Source of the DNA: an uncultured Demequina sp.
Lineage (GTDB): Bacteria > Actinomycetota > Actinomycetes > Actinomycetales > Demequinaceae
Reading direction: 5' to 3'
Assembly (NCBI GenBank): GCA_937925595.1
Contig: CALALQ010000295.1
Location: 1 to 31,203 of the forward strand
Length of the DNA stretch: 31,203 bases
Shown here: positions 15,656 to 23,333 of the stretch, one piece after another
How positions within the stretch are numbered: the stretch's first letter is position 1
Layout of the letters: the number at the start of each line of letters is the position of its first letter
Position numbers and translations under genes: made by a program
The notes under the pieces: generated by a model
Told to the model about the DNA's origin: nothing
Seen by the model: only the letters and a program-made list of their open reading frames with translations
The model's database searches: none

Positions 15656-16464
15656 TTCGCGGCTGCGAGGTCGTCCTCTGAGACAGCGTCCTCGCCCCAA
15701 GGATTGCCGATTCCAGCAAAGCGATCGAGCGGCCACACGCGAGCAAAGGCGGTGCCGACGACGTTGTCGCGAGGCATCGCTCCCCCGCCGGGCAGCCCCA
15801 TGTGCTCGCGAGAGTCCTGCGAGTTGTCGCGGTTGTCGCCCTGCACCCACAGGTAGTTCTCCGGGACGGTCACCGCGAAATCGCGTCCGCACGGTCGGGA
15901 GCCGGGAGCGATGTAGTCCTCGACGATCTCCTCGCCGTTGACCTTGATGTTGCCGTCAGGGTCATCGCACTCGATGCGGTCGCCGGGAAGGCCGATCACT
16001 CGCTTCACGAGGTGCTCTCCCGCATCCTCAGGGAGCAGCCCCGTGAAGACGAGGATCTCCTTGCCCACGAGCTTGAGGCCGGTGGGCTGCTCGGGGGTCT
16101 CGCTCAGCCAGCCGCCCGGGTCCTTGAAGACCACCACATCGCCGCGGCGCAGCGGCAGCGGATCAGGGCGCCACTTAGTGACGAGGATGCGGTCGCCATA
16201 GATCAGGTTGGGCTCCATCGAGCCCGAAGGAATCCAGAACGACTGGAACAGGAAGGTCTTGATCAGGAAGCTGAGGACGAGCGCACAGACAACGACGATC
16301 AGCACTTCCTTGACATAGCCCCAAAGGCGACGGCCGACGGACGCCTCAGCGTTCGTCGGCTCGTCGGTCTGGGTCTCGATGTCAGTTCTCGCGCTTCTCG
16401 CGGATGCGAGCTGCCTTGCCGCGCAGTCCGCGCAGGTAGTAGAGCTTGGCGCGGCGAACGTCAC
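15652..16464 (-). CDS. lepB: Signal peptidase I (start uncertain)
   Basis: LepB removes signal peptides at the outer face of the membrane. It has one N-terminal membrane helix (about residues 51-73), catalytic Ser82 in PSGSMEP, catalytic Lys154 in [11 protein letters not shown], and the box E motif [14 protein letters not shown]. The annotated start is a GTG at 16464 that lies 80 bases inside rplS. No other ATG, GTG or TTG occurs before the membrane helix except a GTG at its very beginning. The natural-looking acidic N-terminus ([13 protein letters not shown]) starts just after the rplS stop, at an ATC codon (16380). The body of the gene is certain, its start is not. Confidence 0.93.
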   Translation of the reverse strand: MTFAAPSSTTCADCAARQLASARSARTDIETQTDEPTNAEASVGRRLWGYVKEVLIVVVCALVLSFLIKTFLFQSFWIPSGSMEPNLIYGDRILVTKWRPDPLPLRRGDVVVFKDPGGWLSETPEQPTGLKLVGKEILVFTGLLPEDAGEHLVKRVIGLPGDRIECDDPDGNIKVNGEEIVEDYIAPGSRPCGRDFAVTVPENYLWVQGDNRDNSQDSREHMGLPGGGAMPRDNVVGTAFARVWPLDRFAGIGNPWGEDAVSEDDLAAAK

Positions 16465-16729
16465 CGCGGCTCACGAGCTCAATGTGGTCGATGGTGGGCG
16501 CGTGCACCGGGAAGGTGCGCTCAACGCCAACGCCGAACGAGATCTTGCGCACCGTGAAGGTGGCGCCGATTCCCTGGCCCTGGCGGGCGATCACGACGCC
16601 CTGGAAAACCTGGATACGAGAGCGGTTGCCCTCGACGACCTTCACGTGCACCTTGACGGTGTCGCCGGCACGGAAGTCGGGGATGTCATCGCGGAGCTGG
16701 CCCGCGGTAATGCTGTCAAGCTTCTGCAT
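16382..16729 (-). CDS. rplS: 50S ribosomal protein L19
   Basis: L19 sits at the 30S-50S interface. The 115-residue product has the usual length and the typical motifs: [29 protein letters not shown], the [17 protein letters not shown] stretch and a basic [16 protein letters not shown] end. ATG at 16729 has AGGAG about nine bases upstream. It lies between trmD and lepB, as in other actinobacteria, behind a structured 128-base leader. Confidence 0.97.
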   Translation of the reverse strand: MQKLDSITAGQLRDDIPDFRAGDTVKVHVKVVEGNRSRIQVFQGVVIARQGQGIGATFTVRKISFGVGVERTFPVHAPTIDHIELVSRGDVRRAKLYYLRGLRGKAARIREKREN

Positions 16730-16751
16730 GACTCGTTACTCCTCGCACACG

Positions 16752-16828
16752 CCACAGGTCCTGCACGGTTCTGCCTTACGGCTTCGGTGGTGATGGTTCT
16801 CGACGAGTGATTGCACGGCCCCCTGTGG
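16752..16828 (-). promoter_or_regulatory. Structured leader of rplS
   Basis: In the trmD-rplS gap, CCACAGG and CCTGTGG (16822-16828 and 16752-16758) can pair and enclose about 63 nt. The enclosed segment contains a GCC-GTAA-GGC hairpin with a GNRA-type loop and two copies of CCGTGCA. A further imperfect stem (16830-16859) follows the trmD stop. This could be an L19-responsive leader or an attenuator; I know of L19 leaders in other phyla only. Confidence 0.35.
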
Positions 16829-16857
16829 CAGACCGACGCTCCGTGAGCACCGAGGGT

Positions 16858-17574
16858 CTATTGTGCCATATCCCCTGGGGCTTCTCCCAGCAGCTCGGGG
16901 CCCAGCAGATCCGGTCGCCGCTCGCGAGTGCGCTCGAGCTGCTGATCCCGGCGCCACTGAGCGATCTTGGCGTGGTGGCCGCTCAGCAGCACCTCGGGCA
17001 CCGCGATGCCTCGCCACTCCGCGGGCCGCGTGTACGACGGATACTCGAGCAGGCCGTCGGAGTGGCTCTCCTCGACGATCGATTCGGCATTGCCCATGAA
17101 GCCTGGGATGAGCCGTGTGATGGCCTCGATCATCGCGAACGCCGCGACCTCTCCCCCGTTGAGGACATAGTCACCGAGCGACACCTCAAGCACGCGGTGA
17201 GTCTTCGCGTAGTGCTCGGCGACGCGAGCGTCGATGCCCTCGTAGCGCCCACACGCGAACACCAGCTGCTCCGCGCTCGAGAGTTCCCCTGCGAGGGCCT
17301 GCGTGAAGGGCACCCCGGCGGGGCTCGGGATCACCAGCACGCCCGACGCTGTGAGGACATCGTCGAGAGCCTCGCCCCAGACGTCGGCTCGCATCACCAT
17401 GCCGGCGCCGCCGCCGAAGGGAGCGTCGTCGACGGTGTGGTGCGCGTCATGGGTCCAGTCGCGGAGGTTGTGGACGTTCGTCTGCACGAGCTCCGCGGCC
17501 CGCGCCTTGCCAAGCAGAGAGACGTCGAGCACCGAGAAGAACTCGGGGAAGATCGTGACGATGTCGATCCTCAC
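16858..17574 (-). CDS. trmD: tRNA (guanine-37-N1)-methyltransferase
   Basis: TrmD methylates G37 next to the anticodon and prevents +1 frameshifting. The 238-residue SPOUT-fold product shows [37 protein letters not shown] and the knot motif [11 protein letters not shown], followed by the C-terminal helical domain. The start is GTG at 17574, overlapping the rimM stop by four bases (GTGA), so the two are translationally coupled. Confidence 0.97.
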   Translation of the reverse strand: MRIDIVTIFPEFFSVLDVSLLGKARAAELVQTNVHNLRDWTHDAHHTVDDAPFGGGAGMVMRADVWGEALDDVLTASGVLVIPSPAGVPFTQALAGELSSAEQLVFACGRYEGIDARVAEHYAKTHRVLEVSLGDYVLNGGEVAAFAMIEAITRLIPGFMGNAESIVEESHSDGLLEYPSYTRPAEWRGIAVPEVLLSGHHAKIAQWRRDQQLERTRERRPDLLGPELLGEAPGDMAQ

Positions 17575-18083
17575 TCGACGTCTTCCCCTTCAAGCAGTCC
17601 GTATGGCGGGGTGACGATGACCCTGCCGCCGGGGACGTCGACCTCAGGGACGAACGCCTCGATGAAGGGGATCATCGCGCGGTTGCCGCTTGACTCCTTG
17701 ACCACGAGCACGTCGTGGGCCGGCAGGTCGAGCAGCTCCACGACCTCGCCCACGCGAGAGCCGTCGGGACGCTCCGCGGCGAGACCCACGAGCTCGTGGA
17801 CGTACCAGGCGTCGTCCTCATCGGACGTCTCGCCGTCGATGAGCAGCTCGATGCCGCGCGCATCCTCGGCGCCGTTGCGATCGGTGATCTGCTCAAAGCC
17901 CACGTACCAGCGGCCCGATGCCTGGCGCACCTTGGTGATGGTGAGCTGCGGCAGTCCGCTGTCGCCGGTCTCGAAGACCGCACCGGGAACGAGGCGCTGT
18001 TCCGGGATGTCGGTGCGCACGTCGAGCGCCACTTCCCCCTTGAGTCCGTGCGCCTTGCCGATCCGAGCGACTGTCACCTTCAT
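17571..18083 (-). CDS. rimM: Ribosome maturation factor RimM
   Basis: RimM binds S19 and aids maturation of the 30S head. The 170-residue product has an N-terminal RimM domain ([21 protein letters not shown]) and a C-terminal PRC-barrel ([33 protein letters not shown], then [19 protein letters not shown]). ATG at 18083 marks the conserved N-terminus. It is upstream of trmD. Unusually, the plus-strand membrane gene at 18126 separates it from khpA and rpsP, so it needs its own promoter. Confidence 0.95.
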   Translation of the reverse strand: MKVTVARIGKAHGLKGEVALDVRTDIPEQRLVPGAVFETGDSGLPQLTITKVRQASGRWYVGFEQITDRNGAEDARGIELLIDGETSDEDDAWYVHELVGLAAERPDGSRVGEVVELLDLPAHDVLVVKESSGNRAMIPFIEAFVPEVDVPGGRVIVTPPYGLLEGEDVE

Positions 18084-18113
18084 GCCGCCAAGCCTAGAGG
18101 CCAGCGGTGGGGG

Positions 18114-18119
18114 TAGCGT
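18114..18119 (+). promoter_or_regulatory. -10 box of the 18126 membrane protein gene (leaderless type)
   Basis: TAGCGT fits TANNNT and ends six bases before the ATG. No ribosome-binding site or clear -35 box is present, so a leaderless transcript is likely. Confidence 0.4.
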
Positions 18120-18125
18120 GAACAC

Positions 18126-18587
18126 ATGACGGAGCAAGAGGTCGCGGCCCGGCACCGGCCCGCGGGGGTGTCATTCGTCGTTGCGCTGACGTGGCTGGTC
18201 GCGGTGGTGGACCTCATCGGCGGCATCGCGCTGTTCCTCGTCTCGTTCAACCGCACGGCATTCGACCGCGAGGCCGTGGACCCTGCGCTGCTGCGCTCCT
18301 TCGCGCTCATCGCGATCGTCGTGGGACTACTCACGCTGCTCGTGGCGATAGGGCTCGCGACGGGCAGCCAGTTCTCGCGGGTGCTCACCGTCACGATCAT
18401 GGTGCTGCGACTCGCCAATGCGCTGTGGGCGCTGTTCGCGGTGGGCAACTTCCTCACGTGGGGACTCATCGCGGAGGCGGCCCTCGCGATCCTCATCATT
18501 GCGCTGCTTACGAACCGTGCGGCCTCCGACTACTTCAGGGGCCGGGCGGAGCCGCCAGCCCAGCGCCACGAGGACGAGCAGCCCTAG
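18126..18587 (+). CDS. Small four-helix membrane protein, unknown function
   Basis: The 153-residue protein has four hydrophobic segments at about 15-40, 60-80, 85-107 and 108-128, with a short polar N-terminus and a charged, Pro-rich C-terminal tail (RGRAEPPAQRHEDEQP). I do not recognise a family. It is on the plus strand between rimM and khpA, diverging from rimM by 42 bases and converging on khpA, so it interrupts the rpsP-khpA-rimM-trmD run. A strong bidirectional stem-loop follows its stop codon. Confidence 0.75.
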   Translation: MTEQEVAARHRPAGVSFVVALTWLVAVVDLIGGIALFLVSFNRTAFDREAVDPALLRSFALIAIVVGLLTLLVAIGLATGSQFSRVLTVTIMVLRLANALWALFAVGNFLTWGLIAEAALAILIIALLTNRAASDYFRGRAEPPAQRHEDEQP

Positions 18588-18590
18588 CAA

Positions 18591-18632
18591 CGCGAAAGCG
18601 GCCCCGGACCATGAGGTCCGGGGCCGCTCGCG
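18591..18632. terminator. Bidirectional stem-loop terminator
   Basis: A perfect 14-bp stem (18597-18610 with 18615-18628) with an ATGA loop lies between two convergent genes. Flanking CGCG pairs can extend it. There is no T-run, as is common for actinobacterial terminators. Confidence 0.8.
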
Positions 18633-18644
18633 TCGAGTGGAGAG

Positions 18645-18875
18645 TCACGCGACGTCAACGATGTTGACGCGCACCTCGTCACGGGCGATCGCGTCGATCA
18701 CCGTGCGGATCGCCTGCGCGGTGCGGCCGCGACGGCCGATCACGCGGGGCAGGTCGTCAGGGTGAACCACCACGTTGAGGGTGGTGCCGCGGCGACCGGA
18801 ACGCTCGGTGACGCGCACGTCGTCCGGGTTGCGGACGATTGACCGCACCAGGAACTCGAGCGCCTCGGTGACCAT
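18645..18875 (-). CDS. khpA: KH-domain RNA-binding protein KhpA
   Basis: A 76-residue single KH domain. The GxxG loop is in PRVIGRRGRTAQAIR, followed by the final helix TVIDAIA and a C-terminal strand. KhpA binds RNA with KhpB and is linked to translation and cell division in other bacteria. ATG at 18875 lies 3 bases beyond the rpsP stop, and its AGGAG is inside the end of rpsP, so the pair is coupled. Confidence 0.92.
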   Translation of the reverse strand: MVTEALEFLVRSIVRNPDDVRVTERSGRRGTTLNVVVHPDDLPRVIGRRGRTAQAIRTVIDAIARDEVRVNIVDVA

Positions 18876-18878
18876 GGG

Positions 18879-19475
18879 TTACTTCTCCTCGTCGGCCTCA
18901 GAGGCCTCGGCGCCCTCAGCGAGGCCCTCGACCTCAGCGTCGGCGTCGCTGGGCGAACCCTCGGCGATCTCAACCGCGACGTCGGTGTCCTCGTCACCGG
19001 GGACCTCGGAAGCCTCGTCGGCCACCTCGGCCTCAGCGGCCTCAGCAGCCTCAGCAGCCTCAGCGGCAGCCTTCTCAGCCTCAGCCTCGGCCTTCTTCGC
19101 CTCAGCGGCGGCGGCCTTCTCAGCCTTGAGCTTCTCGGCGGCCTCAACCTGAGCCTTGATCGCGTCCTCGGCGGACGGCTTCTCGCCCTTGAGCTTGACG
19201 GTGTTCTTGGCACCCTTCTCGCCCTTGAAGGTCTGCCAGTCACCCGTGAGCTTGAGCAGCGCGGTCACCTGCTCGGTGGGCTGGGCGCCAACGCTCAGCC
19301 AGTACTGCGCACGCTCGGAGTTGATCTCGATGACCGAGGGCTCCTCGGTGGGGTGGTACTTGCCGATCTCCTCGATGGCACGGCCGTCGCGCTTCGAGCG
19401 CGAGTCCATGACGACAACGCGGTAGAACGGGGCGCGCTTCTTGCCGAAGCGCTTCAAACGAATCTTCACAGCCAT
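18879..19475 (-). CDS. rpsP: 30S ribosomal protein S16 with acidic C-terminal tail
   Basis: S16 is an early 30S assembly protein. The first ~85 residues are standard S16 ([49 protein letters not shown]). The product is 198 residues against about 80-165 in most relatives. From about residue 105 it is an Ala/Glu/Lys, then strongly acidic, low-complexity tail. ATG at 19475 has AGGAG seven bases upstream. A promoter and short hairpin lie in the 124-base gap before it. Confidence 0.96.
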   Translation of the reverse strand: MAVKIRLKRFGKKRAPFYRVVVMDSRSKRDGRAIEEIGKYHPTEEPSVIEINSERAQYWLSVGAQPTEQVTALLKLTGDWQTFKGEKGAKNTVKLKGEKPSAEDAIKAQVEAAEKLKAEKAAAAEAKKAEAEAEKAAAEAAEAAEAAEAEVADEASEVPGDEDTDVAVEIAEGSPSDADAEVEGLAEGAEASEADEEK

Positions 19476-19504
19476 GGCTGAGCTCCTGATTCCGGTATGA
19501 GCCG

Positions 19505-19585
19505 TCCGCAGCAGCGGATGACAAGACGGGTGGCGCGTTGTCACGCCAGCGGTCAATTGTGCCAGAGCCGGGCAGGGTTCACCAA
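19505..19585 (-). promoter_or_regulatory. rpsP promoter and leader hairpin
   Basis: TTGGTG (19580-19585) and CACAAT (19556-19561), 18 bases apart, form a plausible promoter. The roughly 75-base leader contains a TCCGC-TGCT-GCGGA hairpin (19505-19518) before the ribosome-binding site. Confidence 0.4.
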
Positions 19586-19599
19586 TCTGCTCTCGCGCA

Positions 19600-20337
19600 T
19601 CACTCGCGCACGGTGGGCCAGCCAGGAGTGGAGACCGCCTCGAACCCGCCTTGAGACCGCTCCCCCGCCACGATGAGCAGCTCGAGCCCCGCCGCCGCCG
19701 CGCGCTCCACGACCGGCCCACCCCCGGCGCAGATCGCCGTGGCCCATGCATCGCACTCAACGAGATCGCTGCCTGCGACGCTCACCTGCACGAAGTGCCG
19801 CGCCGGCTCCCCTGTCACCGGATCCCAGATGTGGTCCGCAACCTGCGCACTGCCAGATGTCGCGAGCGCCGTGAACGTGCCGCCCAGGGTCACCACGTCG
19901 ACGACATCAGTTCCCGCGGGATCGCCTGTGACCCGGGGGTCCGCGATCCCCACCCGCCGCTCGCCCCCGTGGGCCAGCACATCGCCCGACGCTGACACGA
20001 GCCACGTGTCAGCGCCCGCCAGGTGCGCGGCGGCTCTGGCGACAGCCCACGTCTTGACGATGCCCGTGGGATCGATGACACCGTCCGGTCTCTTCGCATC
20101 GAAGGCGCCGCCGGTGGCGATGCGGTACTCGTCGCACAGGTGGAGCACCTCGACCACCTCGGCAGGCGCCTCAGCGATGGTGAGCTCACCGGTCGCGAGT
20201 CGCGACATCACGGTGTCGGGGCGAAACAGCGAGAAGAGGTCGTCGGCCCGCAGCAGCTCGCGGTGGAACGCGTCGATCGCCGCCTTGGCCTGGTCCTCGT
20301 CCGGCCCGCCAACCGTGACGTCAAAGGCCATCGCCAT
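19600..20337 (-). CDS. apbE: FAD:protein FMN transferase (ApbE)
   Basis: ApbE transfers FMN from FAD to a Ser or Thr of a target protein. Recognised motifs in the 245-residue product: [16 protein letters not shown] (usual DPSGIVKGWA), the [11 protein letters not shown] glycine loop, [20 protein letters not shown], and the metal-site region [13 protein letters not shown]. It has no signal peptide or lipobox, so it probably acts inside the cell. The N-terminus is short and ATG 20337 or 20331 could be used. It lies 26 bases downstream of the FMN-binding protein gene, its likely substrate. Confidence 0.92.
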   Translation of the reverse strand: MAMAFDVTVGGPDEDQAKAAIDAFHRELLRADDLFSLFRPDTVMSRLATGELTIAEAPAEVVEVLHLCDEYRIATGGAFDAKRPDGVIDPTGIVKTWAVARAAAHLAGADTWLVSASGDVLAHGGERRVGIADPRVTGDPAGTDVVDVVTLGGTFTALATSGSAQVADHIWDPVTGEPARHFVQVSVAGSDLVECDAWATAICAGGGPVVERAAAAGLELLIVAGERSQGGFEAVSTPGWPTVRE

Positions 20338-20363
20338 CGCGCGCAGGCTCTCCTTGAACTCGG

Positions 20364-20846
20364 TCAGGACAGCCCCGCAGCCTCGAACGCGCCGGCAAGG
20401 GACTCAAGGAACGCGGGCGACGTGAACGACGCACCCGACACGGCCTCGACGTCCGCGCTCTGCGCCTCCAGCACTCGCTCCTTGAACAGCGGGATCGCCA
20501 TGGTGTTCACCGCGACCGACTCCGCCGCCGACGTGCCCGCCTGGAGCGCGACCACATCCGTCACGACGCCATCGACCACCGTGATCTGGGCCTGATAGGT
20601 GCCGCGCACATTGCTCACCGCCGGGCCGTCGAAGGTCTGGGCCTGGCCACCACCGACACCGGAGCCGCCAGCCGTGGCGCCGGGCGTCGGGTCTGGCTGG
20701 TTTGGGTCAGCCTGGTTTGAGTCTCCGGGAACCGGTTCCTGAGGCCCTGCTGCCGAGCCGAGCTTCATCGGCGGTGCTGCCGCGAAACCGGCGGCGACGA
20801 TCACCGCGCAGCCGCCAACCACGACGGCAAGGTGAGATCCGCGCAT
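20364..20846 (-). CDS. Exported FMN-binding domain protein
   Basis: The 160-residue product has an N-terminal signal or anchor (about residues 5-25), then a Pro/Asp/Gly-rich linker (35-68), then a single FMN_bind domain (about 72-158). The ApbE target motif reads E134-A-V-S137-G-A-S140, so the flavin acceptor would be Ser140. The usual Asp at the first position is Glu. It should carry covalent FMN on the outer side of the membrane and shuttle electrons. The ATG overlaps the reductase stop by one base (TGATG), so it is tightly coupled to the membrane reductase, with apbE downstream. Confidence 0.85.
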   Translation of the reverse strand: MRGSHLAVVVGGCAVIVAAGFAAAPPMKLGSAAGPQEPVPGDSNQADPNQPDPTPGATAGGSGVGGGQAQTFDGPAVSNVRGTYQAQITVVDGVVTDVVALQAGTSAAESVAVNTMAIPLFKERVLEAQSADVEAVSGASFTSPAFLESLAGAFEAAGLS

Positions 20847-22195
20847 CACGACCACCCGAACCTTTCCCTGTGAATGGCCTCGGGCGCGACACCCGCCGCG
20901 AGAGCGTCGGCCTCCACAGCGTCGGCCCACTGGACGGGGCCGCAGATGAACACGTCCCTGTCCTCGAGATCCGGAACCACGTTCTTGAGTGTCGCGGGCT
21001 GAGCGACGCTGGCCCAGCCGAAGCCGCGAGAGCCGAACACCTCGTGAACGGTCGCGCCGTGACGCTTCGCAAGCTCGTGGATCTCGTCGCGAAGAGGCGA
21101 CTCCTGCTCCGAGCGCGAGCGCAGGATCACGTCGACGGGACCGGTGGGCGCCGCCTCGAGCATCGCGCGCAGCGGGGTGACGCCAATGCCGCTTGCGACA
21201 AACACCACTCCGGGGCGCGTGCGGGCGGCCTCGGTGAAGACTCCCAGTGGACCTTCAGCGAGCACTCGAGTGCCCACGGGGATGTCCGCCAGTCGAGCGG
21301 AGCCGTCGCCGGACGCCTTGACGGTGATGCGCAGCGAGTTCGTGGCGGGAGCCTGCGACAGCGAGTACGGATGCGCCTCGCGCCAATACCCCTTGGCGAG
21401 GAATCGCCACAGCAGGAACTGACCTGGCTTGGCGCCAAGGCGATCCAGGTGACGCCCCGTCATGACGATCGAGGTGGAGCCGTCTGGATTGCTCGTGACC
21501 TCGGCGACTGCCAAGCCATGGCGTCGGGCAAGGACAAGGGGACGCAGCACCCTGAACAGCAGCCACGAGCCGAACGTCACGACGTACAGCAGCAGCCAGA
21601 AGTACCAGGCAAGGCCTTTGCCGCGGAACGTCGACCCCTCGATGAACTGATGCGGCACCACGAGCGCAATCGCGATGTAGACGATGACGTGCACGGCATG
21701 CCAGGTCTCGTAGCGCCAGTGCCTGCGCACAATCAGCAGGCTCGTCGCGACCACGATGGCGAACAGGGCGAGCGCGATCTGCGCGGTGGTCATGAACCAG
21801 CCGAGAGAGCGCATCGCCACGACGGTGTCGCCGAAGGAGCGGCCGTCGTAGTGAGCCGTCATCGCGAGGATGACGGACGCGTGCACGAGCATGAGGATGA
21901 ACGCGACCTTGCCCATGCGCGTGTGGGTCGCTGCCGCGCGATCGTGGCCGAGCACGCGCTCGATCCACGGCACACGCGAGATGAGCAGCACCTGGTTCAT
22001 CACGAGGACCGCGGCAACGATTCCCGCGACGCGACCGAACGAGTAGATGAAGTCGATGGACTGCGAATACTGCAGCCCTCCGCCCGCGATGAAGAAGGCG
22101 ACGCCGATTGCCGCGGCCCACCACAAAGCGGCGACCAGAGCGGTGGAGCGCCGCTCTCGAGAGCGCGCGACGGGGGACGTAGCTGTGACGGCCAT
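20846..22195 (-). CDS. Ferric-reductase-like transmembrane flavoprotein (FRD + FNR domains)
   Basis: The 449-residue protein joins a six-helix heme membrane domain (about 20-220) to a ferredoxin-reductase-like domain. Candidate heme ligands are His91 and His105 on one helix and His166, His169 and His182 around another. The cytosolic part has the FAD motif HPYSLS (275-280), the NAD(P)H motif ASGIGVTP (334-341) and a CGP motif (418-420). It would move electrons from NAD(P)H across the membrane, here most likely to the downstream FMN-binding protein. ATG at 22195 has no clear ribosome-binding site; CACAAT lies five bases upstream. No iron-regulator box is visible. Confidence 0.9.
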   Translation of the reverse strand: MAVTATSPVARSRERRSTALVAALWWAAAIGVAFFIAGGGLQYSQSIDFIYSFGRVAGIVAAVLVMNQVLLISRVPWIERVLGHDRAAATHTRMGKVAFILMLVHASVILAMTAHYDGRSFGDTVVAMRSLGWFMTTAQIALALFAIVVATSLLIVRRHWRYETWHAVHVIVYIAIALVVPHQFIEGSTFRGKGLAWYFWLLLYVVTFGSWLLFRVLRPLVLARRHGLAVAEVTSNPDGSTSIVMTGRHLDRLGAKPGQFLLWRFLAKGYWREAHPYSLSQAPATNSLRITVKASGDGSARLADIPVGTRVLAEGPLGVFTEAARTRPGVVFVASGIGVTPLRAMLEAAPTGPVDVILRSRSEQESPLRDEIHELAKRHGATVHEVFGSRGFGWASVAQPATLKNVVPDLEDRDVFICGPVQWADAVEADALAAGVAPEAIHRERFGWS

Positions 22196-22253
22196 GGTTC
22201 ATTGTGCCTGGGCTGATGCGTGAGCGGAATGACCTTTTGCGTCTCGCGCAGGT

Positions 22254-23333
22254 TCAGGCGACCCTCTCGCCTCGCAGGATGACGGCGGTAGGGCGCTGCA
22301 GTGCGGTGATGTCCTCGCGAGGGTCGTTCGCGTAGACCACCACATCGGCGCTCGCGCCGTCCTCGATGCCGGGGACGCCAAGGAATTCTCTTGCCGCCCA
22401 CGACGCCGCCGCGAGGACATCCGCAGCCGGAATGCCCGCCTTGACGAGCTCCGCGCATTCGAGAGGAAGCGAGCCGTGGCCGATGCTGCCCCCAGCGTCG
22501 GTGCCGACCAGCAGCTGAACGCCGGCCCGGTGCATGGCTGCCACGTGCTCGTAGCGTCGGGCATACATGGCGCGCATGCGCTGGGCGTAGCGAGGAAACT
22601 TCGCCTCGCCAAGGGCAGCGAAGGATTCGAAGTTGGCGACCTGCAGCAAGGTGGGCACCACGGGAACGCCGGCCGCGGCGGCGCGCTCCATCTGGTCCAC
22701 GGTCATTCCCGTACCGTGCTCGATGCAGTCGATGCCGGCGTCGAGCAGCGGGTCGATGGCCTCCGTCGAGAAGGTGTGCGCGGTGACCTTGGCGCCTTCC
22801 GCATGGGCGGCCGCAATGGCCTCGGCGAGGACGTCGGCCGGCCACAGCGGGGTGAGGTCGCCAAGGTCGCGGTCGATCCAGTCGGCGATGAGCTTGACCC
22901 AGCCGTCGCCCTTGCGCGCCTCTTCGACGATGACGCGCGGCAGGTCCGCGACCTCGATCTCGCGCGCGTAGCCGCGGAGGTAACGCTTGGGGCGGGCAAT
23001 GAAGCGGGCGGCCCTGATGAGTCGGGGCGCGCTGGCCACGCCGTGAAGGAAGCTCGTGTCGAGCGGTGAGCCCGCGTCCCTGATGAGGAGCGTGCCCGCG
23101 TCGCGATCGATCTGCGCCTGCTTGTGAGCCAGCTGGGGCTCCACGGCGCCGCCGCTGTCGAGGCCCACGTGGCAGTGCACGTCGACCAGGCCGGGCACCA
23201 CCCAGCCGTGAATGTCCTGGTAATCGACCGATGGCGATGGTGAGAGGCGGAGGACGCCGCTGTCGACCCAGGCCTCGTCGAGAATAGTTAGCGTGCTAAC
23301 TATCACCGGGCCCGAGAGGTGAAACGCGCTCAC
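22254..23333 (-). CDS. Metal-dependent amidohydrolase
   Basis: A 359-residue TIM-barrel amidohydrolase of the imidazolonepropionase/prolidase-like group. Metal ligands are visible: His53 and His55 (VDVHCHVGLD), Lys147 (VKLIAD, possibly carbamylated), His186 (AHTFS), His206 (EHGTG) and Asp279 (GTDAGG). The substrate is unknown. The GTG start at 23333 shares one base with the ffh stop, and an amidohydrolase next to ffh recurs in related actinobacteria. Codons 11-17 contain a perfect AT-rich palindrome, described separately. Confidence 0.88.
   Translation of the reverse strand: MSAFHLSGPVIVSTLTILDEAWVDSGVLRLSPSPSVDYQDIHGWVVPGLVDVHCHVGLDSGGAVEPQLAHKQAQIDRDAGTLLIRDAGSPLDTSFLHGVASAPRLIRAARFIARPKRYLRGYAREIEVADLPRVIVEEARKGDGWVKLIADWIDRDLGDLTPLWPADVLAEAIAAAHAEGAKVTAHTFSTEAIDPLLDAGIDCIEHGTGMTVDQMERAAAAGVPVVPTLLQVANFESFAALGEAKFPRYAQRMRAMYARRYEHVAAMHRAGVQLLVGTDAGGSIGHGSLPLECAELVKAGIPAADVLAAASWAAREFLGVPGIEDGASADVVVYANDPREDITALQRPTAVILRGERVA
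23284..23303. promoter_or_regulatory. SlyA/MarR-like operator palindrome inside a coding region
   Basis: ATAGTTAGC and GCTAACTAT flank two bases, giving a perfect 9-bp inverted repeat. Its core on the minus strand, TTAGCACGCTAA, differs by one base from the SlyA consensus TTAGCAAGCTAA. It lies 30-49 bases into the amidohydrolase gene. No MarR-family gene is in the window. Confidence 0.5.

Noticed and set aside
22196..22253. Search for an iron-regulator (IdeR/DtxR or Fur) box before the reductase operon
   Set aside because: No TTAGGTTAG-like palindrome is present in the gap, so iron control is not supported.
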